Assembly (NCBI RefSeq): GCF_000687475.1
Contig: NC_057320.1
Span: 1,922,001-1,986,000, forward strand
Length of the DNA: 64,000 bases
Source of the DNA: Ustilaginoidea virens
Lineage: Eukaryota; Ascomycota; Sordariomycetes; Hypocreales; Clavicipitaceae
Reading direction: 5' to 3'
Shown here: positions 56,815-64,000 of the stretch, piece after piece
How the letters are laid out: the number at the start of each line of letters is the position of its first letter
Numbering within the stretch: position 1 is the first letter of the stretch
Notes under the pieces: model-generated
Databases searched by the model: none
Told to the model about the DNA's origin: nothing
Seen by the model: the letters and a program-made list of their open reading frames with translations, nothing else
Translations under genes and position numbers: made by a program

Positions 56815-58121
56815 TCATCTTCGAGGTTTGGTTATGTTGAAGAACTCGGTCAGGCCTTCCACCACTGCCTCCACATTCATATTTACCAATGGCATTCTGT
56901 CGTACGAGTCATCCCTCATAATCGCTACCAGTGCGAGGTAACGATCTACTTCCCGCAGCATGATTGGTTTGTTGCTGTCGTGCAGGACCAAGCAGCTCTC
57001 TGCGGTAGAGCAACTAATCTGTTCGTCGAGTTTGGAATTCCATGGCTGGCCCTCCAGCTTCTTTCGGCTGTCATCACTACGCTGCCATGTGCCGTATACT
57101 TCGGTGATGTCGATAATGACATCGATGTAGTCGCTGCAGATCTCGTAGCTCGCCATGTCTGCCGTAGCGCTATCCGTGGCAATGTAGATTTTAGACAGCA
57201 CATCAAAGAGGTAGGCTTTTTCGAAGCGGCATGTACGACAAAGATTCGTAAGCATGGATTCCAAAGTCCCAAGGCGGGGGATGAGTTTCTGTATGACTTT
57301 GCTGAAGGCCTCAAAGATGGAATGATTGTAAATGGACGTGAGATGAAATGTGACTGGCGCATTTTCGAACCCGTGATCTGAGAGCTCGTCCTGAATGCGA
57401 ATCGTAATGTCGCGTTGAATGTCCAGCTTGTAATCGTCAGAAAGGCCGTCTACTTTGTGTATGAATACCTCGATGTTGATGTTGGGATAGCTACGCTGTA
57501 AAGAAAGAATGGTAGCATTGAGGCGGGAGACGGCTTCGAGATAGTCATCTTGGGCATCTATAACCCAAATCAAAGCACCGATTTCGCCAAATATGGCCTC
57601 CATGTCAAAATTCGCGTTGTCGAAGATGTCGATTTGCCCTGGAAAATCCCACACTTGGAATTCCATGAAGGACCTAATTCATATTGTTTAATTTCATCAC
57701 GTGGTAGAAGGGGAGTTGTTTCTCTTACGCCATAGAGTCCTTCTGTATCCGCGCCGTCGACTCCAAAAAAAGAGTCTCATTTGGTGGCAGCTTATGGAAC
57801 ACAACGCTTGAGATGGATGATTTTCCGCTTCTGCAAGCTTTTTTTCAGCGCAACTTTTCAGCACGGTTAAAGAACGAATAGCACCTACCGTCTCTGGCCC
57901 ATCAAGAGCAGGCGCGGCTTCCCTTTCGGCGACAGGCCCAGAGCAGGACCAGCCGTCTTGGTAGCCTCTTTATTTTGCACAGCCGCCGAAACCTGCATAT
58001 GAATACGTTGCAAGGTTAGCTTGGCCGGACTTAATACGCCAGAAGATGATCGAGCTGCAAAGTTGGCATCGTCACCCAACTCTGCCAGCAATACTTGGCG
58101 AATGGGAGGGTTGAGGGTCAT
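56815..58121 (-). CDS. GTR2: Rag-family GTPase Gtr2 (RagC/D type)
   Basis: Forms the Gtr1-Gtr2 heterodimer that signals amino-acid sufficiency to TORC1 on the vacuolar membrane. Exons: 58121..57889, 57830..57729, 57673..56815; 1,194 bases, 397 residues. The P-loop GQRRSGKSS is split between exons 1 and 2 (residues 75-83). [15 protein letters not shown] is the family's switch-proximal segment. G3 is VWDFPGQ and the segment [27 protein letters not shown] follows; G4 is HKVDG. The C-terminal roadblock-type domain runs from about residue 210 ([52 protein letters not shown]). The first roughly 60 residues are a fungal-specific extension ([18 protein letters not shown]). Convergent with APC4, only 189 bases apart. 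Confidence 0.96.
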
Positions 58122-60017
58122 GGCAGCAGGCTGGAGGAGAAGGTTGAGGGATGAGGAGGCGGGTATTATTATTTGAGGTACCAGGAGCCACGAATCCAGC
58201 ACTTGCGGAATGTTGCAGAGAGGATAGTTATATGTAAACTCGGGAGCTTCGATCCAAAACAGTTGACGATTTGTTTGCCACCTTTTGCCTTCAGACCGGT
58301 TAGCGGGCAGAGCAGCTCTCACAAGCAGAAGTTCCATGTCGCAATGCTGACCAACTGTTGGTACCCAAGACCGCTAGGCCATAAAACTTCCCTTTGTCAC
58401 TCAAGGCCGCAGCCACGGTCTCACGAGACCTGGTAGAGTCGGTCTGCGGAAGGCGCAAGGGCTTTGATAGGCCGACGGTGATAAGAACGTGTTTCTTTTC
58501 TCCAAGACCTTTGTTGAGGGACGCAATTTGGTAAGGAAGGCCGGCTGCGACGTCTCCATCATGGCACGAGGGCAGGTTGTTGTTGACAAGTCAGTCGGCC
58601 GGTCAGTATCTGGCACCAACCGAGAGCCCTTGAAAACGCATTGTCGTTAAGCCTCAGCCCTTCCCGTATCGACGTAGAACCACGTGTGCTATGGTGACGC
58701 AACACAGCCATAGCCGTGAAAACAACGTCTCCCAGTTTGCTCCGCGACCCCGACGACAGGATTAGGGTTGGCCGCATGCAACCAAAACACCGCAACATAA
58801 CGAGTTACGAACGAGTGGCATGCGTCAATCAGGCCATGGCAGTCCATACCAGGGCCCATTATCTGACACGCACTTGGACGGAACAAAGACTCGAGACCTT
58901 GCTTCAAGCGGAATGTCGGTTGTGTAACCCATGCGGCACACGCCACTCGGCAATAGCCAAGGTATTTCGAGGCCGCGATGCCACTGGGGAAATAGAGCCG
59001 ATTGGTGAAGATGCGGTGGCCATTCGAGCTTTTGGAAGACCCAAATCTGGAAACGCAATTCTTGCTCCCCTCATGGATGAAACGGAAAGGGGAAATGTCG
59101 TATACGGCTGGTGATGTTGCCGCACGAGACATCGGATTTAGATACGAAACCAACTCACCTCCATGGTTCACGGGCCAGTGACCTGACAAATCAAGGTCGC
59201 GGGGGTCAATTTCTTCCGGGCACGTGGTGTACACTAATAAATGGCTACCGACAAGAAGCGGAGAGGATGATGGCGGAGTTGGTCGCCGAACGAAACGAAG
59301 GAGAGAGAGGCTTAAGACGATATCAGCTTGGCGAGATCACCCTCGATCGGTTACTCGGGATCGCAGCAAGACTCTCAAGCTTCAAGACGAAGAGGGGGCA
59401 CTTTGCCAAGCGGCGCTTATATTGACGCTTGGGATGCCTTTGGAGAGAAGAGCAAGCTGCGGATGATAATGGCGATGGAGGCAGGGGAATGTTGAGCAAA
59501 CGGCCTGCGTGTAAAGCTGGTGAAGGTTTGCAACGTGAAGGCAGTTCCTGCCGCTGGATATAGCAACGATTACTGGATGGTGGGAGCCTAGGGTGGCGTA
59601 GGGGTGGACGGTGACTTGGGAGATACACGCCATACCGTGCCTGGAGCGCAGGGAATGGAAGTACTCTGGCTGATCCGCGGGGGGTAAAACTTGGGAAGGC
59701 AAGGGGTCGGGTGCTTGCCCAGTACCCACCACCAGTATCGGACTCTGGTACTGTCTGGTACGTTCCAGCTAAACATACACCGATACCCATTGTCATCGAG
59801 AGGAAAAGAATGAGAATACGAATGAGAAATAGAAGGAGAGTCAGAAAATAGGACACAAAGACTGAATCAAGTCGCTATACATTGGGCCAAGAAAATCGCA
59901 TCATCCCTTCATGGCTGGTGACCCTTAACGCCAAGGTGCTACACTGTATCTGAGCAGTTTGAGGCCCTCCGATTAAACTCCGACAGGGCAATGCTACCTC
60001 ATCGGCGCACTGGTCCG
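58122..60017. promoter_or_regulatory. GTR2 upstream region and 3' flank of membrane protein
   Basis: About 1.9 kb. Several 60-180-codon frames occur on both strands (minus 59234-58689, minus 59856-59323, plus 59111-59425) but none has recognisable motifs, a clean start context or a hydrophobic pattern, so I leave them uncalled. The region is plain in composition, with few repeats. Confidence 0.45.
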
Positions 60018-60817
60018 TCAACCCTTCTTCTCCAGCATCGTTTGGAAGCAAGCAGCCACCAAGATAAGCAACTCTAGCGGAACCAGGAGCATGGATAGAG
60101 CTAGAGCAGCCTGACTCTCCTTGCATAGTGTGCCAAAATGAGGTCGACTTGACATGGGAACAGACTTCCAGCGGCATGTCCAGCTCTGGAAGGTGTCGAC
60201 AGTTGTTGATGTATTGATGGCGTAGAACAGCACCATGGCAACAAGGGAAGCAATGAACGAAATCAGGGGCACAATCAAGCTGATTGATGAATGAACCTTG
60301 ACTCGGCCTCGAATCTGAACGTGGCGAAGGTTAGTCCTGCAAGGGGGGAAGAAGAAACGAGGGGGCTTGCATATTTGTAAGAAGAAAAATGACAAGGCAA
60401 CCAGGTAAAGGGAAGGATGTCGAATATGTGTGTGTGTGTCGGGACTGCCTAGGTAGATAGCCGGGAAATATCAATAGAGTGACTAACTGATGGAGCTTTG
60501 CTGGCGAGAATAGATGCCATGTTCATGGCCGTAGCAATGACGCTGCCAGCGACCAAGGCATTGGTTGGCCTAAGGTCCAAGTTCTCAGGCCACAGTGGCA
60601 GCAAGAAATCGGTGGGCAAGTGCGTGGAATTGTAAACGAAAAGGGTATCTGCTGAAAGGCCCAAGATTGCGATGCCAGCTGACAGTGCCAGAGCCGTCAT
60701 GACAACCCGAAGGCTGTGGATGGTATTGAGGATAGCGGACCTCGAGAGTGACCGCAATGCATGGGAGTCAACCTCGAGATCAGACACGGTCAGCTCGTTC
60801 TTCAGACTCGAACTCAT
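60018..60817 (-). CDS. Small four-helix membrane protein, function unknown
   Basis: Exons 60817..60488 and 60314..60018; 627 bases, 208 residues. The intron (GTTAGT...TTCAG) is phase 0 and required, since exon 1 alone stops soon after the donor. Four hydrophobic segments can be seen: ALALSAGIAILGL and ALVAGSVIATAMNMASILA in exon 1, SLIVPLISFIASLVAMVLFYA and LALSMLLVPLELLILVAACF in exon 2. Between helices 3 and 4 lies a loop with two Cys (SWTCRWKS and LCKES) that could form a disulfide outside the membrane. The N-terminal roughly 30 residues are charged and cytosolic. The layout is like fungal MARVEL-type four-helix proteins, but no motif proves it. Confidence 0.7.
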
Positions 60818-62888
60818 CTTGGTACAGATTCTGAACCAGGGCTGACGTAGAAGGTTTTGTCACACTGGCAAAAGAACGAGTTCGCAAAGTTGGAAAAAAA
60901 AAATACAGAATAGATGACCAGGCAGCTTCTGTGAAATAACTTGCGTGCAAGGAGAAGCAGGACTGGGAGGTAGCGAAAAGATAAGAAGATGAGAGAGAAA
61001 ACGTGCGTCTTATTTGAGAGCCCTATCTGACATCCACGTACAAGAAATAAAGGGGAGGCCGAAGTCGTGGTCTGGCTGTGGTCTGGTTGTGGTGGTCGTT
61101 GTTTATTGCTGCAACCACCTATGCGATGTTCCACTGCCGCCAGACCTGCAGTGGTCAGTGAAGCCCTGCCTAAATTTCCATGGGGCACATCCAATGATAT
61201 CTCGAATCGGTTATCGCAGCCAAGTCCGCAGTACAGAATAACCGCGCCGAGTATTGTTGAACATGTCGGGCATGGTGAACGAGACAGCTGGGGTTCCGCG
61301 GATTGGCGAGAAACCCACGATTACACACGATACACGGGCGGATCATGGGGGGGTGGAGTGGGGGAACCTTGGCGCTTAACAGCAAGGGGCCAATCATGAC
61401 AGGGCTTCGCTGCCGCCCGCCTGGATCGGTAAGCGCTGGCTAAAAGACCCTGACCAACCAACCTTGAACGTCGTCCCTCACTACCCCCCATAAGTGTTAG
61501 CTCAATGGCAAAACACAAAAGGGAAAAGACTCATAATCATCGTCCAGCGGAATGATATGAGCCGCGCATGATGGTACCTGGTATTCGTCATATCATGTCA
61601 TATCATGTCAGTGAATTCAGAATGATATGATGATCAATACTCCGTACAATGTGGCGGACAGGATCTGGCTTGCTCCTTCCTCCACCAGTTCCAGTTCCAC
61701 GTGGAAGTGGAAAGACGTGGTGGAGCCACAAGGGGTTGCTGGCAGGTGCTGCCCTGTCGACATTATGCCCGACTCCGGAGTACTTCATAGGGTCAACTCC
61801 TTTCAAAACACCAACACAAGACTTCGGGGCCCGGCAGTCGAGAAGAACAGCAGACAAGACTGGGTTGATTTGAGTGCAGAAAGGGCGGCTAGCCTACAGC
61901 TACCTAGCTTGATGCCGCCTGGCCGGCCCCCCAAAGTCCGTCGTCTTTCACTTGGCCTCTATTTTCGTACCACACCGACTGTTTTCGGGGGTTTCGACTA
62001 TTTTCTGACAGAATTATGGCTCCCCCAATCCCCAATTTCTGTCTCGGTCGAGCTTGCGTGCTACATGTATGGGAAAAGCTTCCATCACTGAAGCTAATCC
62101 ACTGTGGCCCTAGTAGGTGCAGGTGGCGTCGTTCTCAAATGCTTCATGAAGTTGACCTTTGGCTAGTCAGAATGGATTTTGTCCTGGTTTAGGCTCAGTA
62201 ATCACTTGGCCAGGCGACGAACAGGGCCCTTGACTAATTGCATGATTACTTTCCGGACATCCATGAATGAGTACGTAGGCATGTGACAAGGGGTACGTCA
62301 TGCAGAAGGGGGAAATTGGAAATGAAAAAAAGACTTGATGCTCGTGCCTCATCGCCACGACTCTCAAAAGGACAATCGCCGAAAACCTTGTCGGTTTACC
62401 ATCGCACCAAGCCAACAACTTTGTTCATACGGAGTACGGGAGTAGCGCGACCCCCGAACCGTCTAACACAGTTATTGGACCTTTGTGACACAAAGTCCCG
62501 ACTCTAGGGATTACGAGATGGTTGGATAATCAACGATGCTCATTGCTTGCAGGGTACATGGTCTTTGCGCGCCAAGAAAATTACGCGGCAGGCACCTGCC
62601 CGTTTCTACGGAGTATGCTCAGCGGTATCTGCCCGACCGTACGAACTTCGAGGTACGGAGGGAGCATCGAGTTTTGCGTCCTCCTTCCGACCCCCAAAGC
62701 ACTAGACACATATTGAGGAGCCTGTGGAAAGTTTCCATTTCATGTCCATCCTTCAGTCCCCCTTCCAAGAAACATACTTTTTGTAACACTTTCCCGGACC
62801 CCGGCTCGTTGTACGGTGTACCACTCGAAGTTCCCGACAGCCAGGTTCCTGGGAGCTCTGACGGCTCTGCAGACAATCAATTTAGCCA

Positions 62889-62946
<58 letters not shown>

Positions 62947-64000
62947 GAAGCCACAGTGGCGGTACTTGGGCTGTTTGGAAAGCACAGACAGATATCGACT
63001 GTTCAAGCAGGCAACGGAATGAGAATGCAAGGTACTCTGGACCCATGTTCTCATTCAACCAGAGTAAAAGATGACAGTGGGTGGCAAAAAGAGAGAAAGC
63101 GGCTCCATCGACGGGGGGGGTTTGTAAAAAAAAAAAAGAGAGTCAAGAAGCACAAGATGGATTTGATCAGCAGTTCCTCGCCTAGTATTTCGAGCCGGAC
63201 AACGAGAGCTAAGTACCAAGAAGAGGCTACTGTAAATGCCAAGCCACTCCAGGAACCCGGCATCAATTCCCGTCCACATGCTCCCGCACCATGGCCCATC
63301 TGCAGCTCCCGGCCGAGTGATGGATGTCTCACCCGTCAGATTCCAATTGACGGCCAAGATCGAAAGTCAGGGGACCAGGGTTTATCGCGGATCTGGCGTC
63401 CTAAAAGGAGAATAGATTCACCAAAAGCACACAGAGCAACGAAAACCGCCACTGGAGTGTCCCCAATTGGTTCAGTTACGAGGTTGCTGGAAGCATTCAA
63501 GCCAGCCGGGGCCCCCTATGCGTTAGCAAAGCCGCCGGTATTCGGGTATTTGCGCCCAGATGGCCCCAGAAATTGTCCAGTGAGAAGTCTTCCCGATTCC
63601 GTTCCTTGGAAATGACGACGCCAAACCCTCTAGGGGGCTGCAGCAGACGACATGGACCGGTGAGCAGTGAGCATTGAGCAGTGAGCACCGAACCTGCAAC
63701 CCCTGGGCTGCCGTTTGATGAAGAACGAAACAACAGGACGGACACGGAGAACCGAACTCGGGTCCTTGGTTGGGGTCTGAATGAACTGGTGTACTGTCTG
63801 TTTCCGAGTACTCCGTATTGAGTGACAGGACTCGTTGGGGCACTCTCTTCTCGCCCCTTGGCACTATACCTGACGGGGAACGGGGTACTTACGTTGGGTA
63901 GGTAAAGTAACTTATCTCTGGTTTGTCACAGTGGTGGTAATGACGGGCTTCATTCGTCTTGCCATCTTGGACCGTTGCAGAGGGCACGTCGTCCCCCGTC
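60818..64000. other. 3.2 kb terminal region without supported gene
   Basis: The region holds the promoter of the minus-strand membrane protein gene and then unassigned DNA. TACGGAGTA-type motifs recur at 61640, 62429, 62605, 62654 and 63809. A (CAAG)n microsatellite lies at 62891-62945 and A runs near 63125-63138. A 359-codon plus frame (62536-63615) runs through the microsatellite and is not credible. CACGTGG occurs near 61697. No gene can be supported. Confidence 0.5.
62891..62945 (+). repeat. (CAAG)n microsatellite
   Basis: About 13 perfect tetranucleotide units (GCAA/CAAG) in a row. It codes for repeated Lys-Gln-Ala-Ser in the plus frame, which creates a false open frame. Confidence 0.95.

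Noticed and set aside
59111..59425. 104-codon plus-strand frame upstream of GTR2
   Set aside because: It has some helical-looking sequence but no start context, no family motif and no splice support.
62536..63615. 359-codon plus-strand open frame
   Set aside because: It runs through the (CAAG)n microsatellite (giving repeated KQAS), has no family motif, and its length comes from the stop-free repeat.
1..64000. CRISPR arrays, bacterial operons, intact transposons, tRNA genes
   Set aside because: I looked on both strands. Tandem arrays here are short direct repeats without spacers, no inverted-terminal-repeat element or transposase was found, and no sequence with convincing tRNA A- and B-box pairs was recognised by eye.

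Overview
The window is nuclear DNA from a filamentous ascomycete (Pezizomycotina), most likely a sordariomycete and possibly a hypocrealean. The genus cannot be fixed from sequence alone. The evidence is dense, intron-bearing protein-coding genes on both strands, short introns (about 50-280 bases) with CTAAC/CTGAC branch points and GTRNGT donors, long 5' regions full of homopolymer and pyrimidine runs, and fungal forms of each conserved protein. There are no operons, CRISPR arrays, rRNA genes or intact transposons, and I recognised no tRNA.

Layout. 1-4097 (-): 5' part of eIF4G, cut by the window edge. 6139-10800 (-): the spliceosomal intron-binding helicase Aquarius/Cwf11. 11986-14694 (+): THO complex subunit 1 (Hpr1) fused to a guanylate-kinase-like domain. 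15371-16747 (-): eIF5. 18228-20246 (-): a cytochrome P450. 21886-25234 (+): a large polyQ/polyH protein of unknown function. 26268-27286 (+): eIF6. 28288-29255 (+): an EFM4-type eEF1A lysine methyltransferase. 29861-32405 (-): PP2A scaffold subunit A. 34103-36119 (+): cytosolic phenylalanyl-tRNA synthetase beta chain. 37036-39450 (-): a myotubularin PI3P phosphatase. 40914-41937 (+): ribosomal protein uS3. 43249-45001 (-): a NIPA-type magnesium transporter. 48406-50627 (-): an acidic protein of unknown function. 51255-53068 (+): coatomer delta. 53762-56625 (+): APC/C subunit 4. 56815-58121 (-): the Rag GTPase Gtr2. 60018-60817 (-): a small four-helix membrane protein. The last 3.2 kb holds no gene I can support.

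This is a housekeeping region, not a biosynthetic cluster. Six genes act in translation (eIF4G, eIF5, eIF6, PheRS beta, uS3, EFM4), two in mRNP or spliceosome work (Aquarius, THOC1) and several in membrane traffic or signalling (coatomer delta, myotubularin, Gtr2, PP2A-A). Exon models were built by hand: each exon chain was checked for continuous reading frame, and its length in bases divides by three.

The most notable points are the THOC1-guanylate-kinase fusion, whose kinase-like part appears to have lost its lid arginines; two GC-AG introns; several introns that are multiples of three and free of stops (eIF5, APC4, the acidic protein and a candidate in eIF4G); an ATG-only first exon in coatomer delta; and two families of short motifs (AGGTACCT and TACGGAGTA) scattered through the intergenic DNA.
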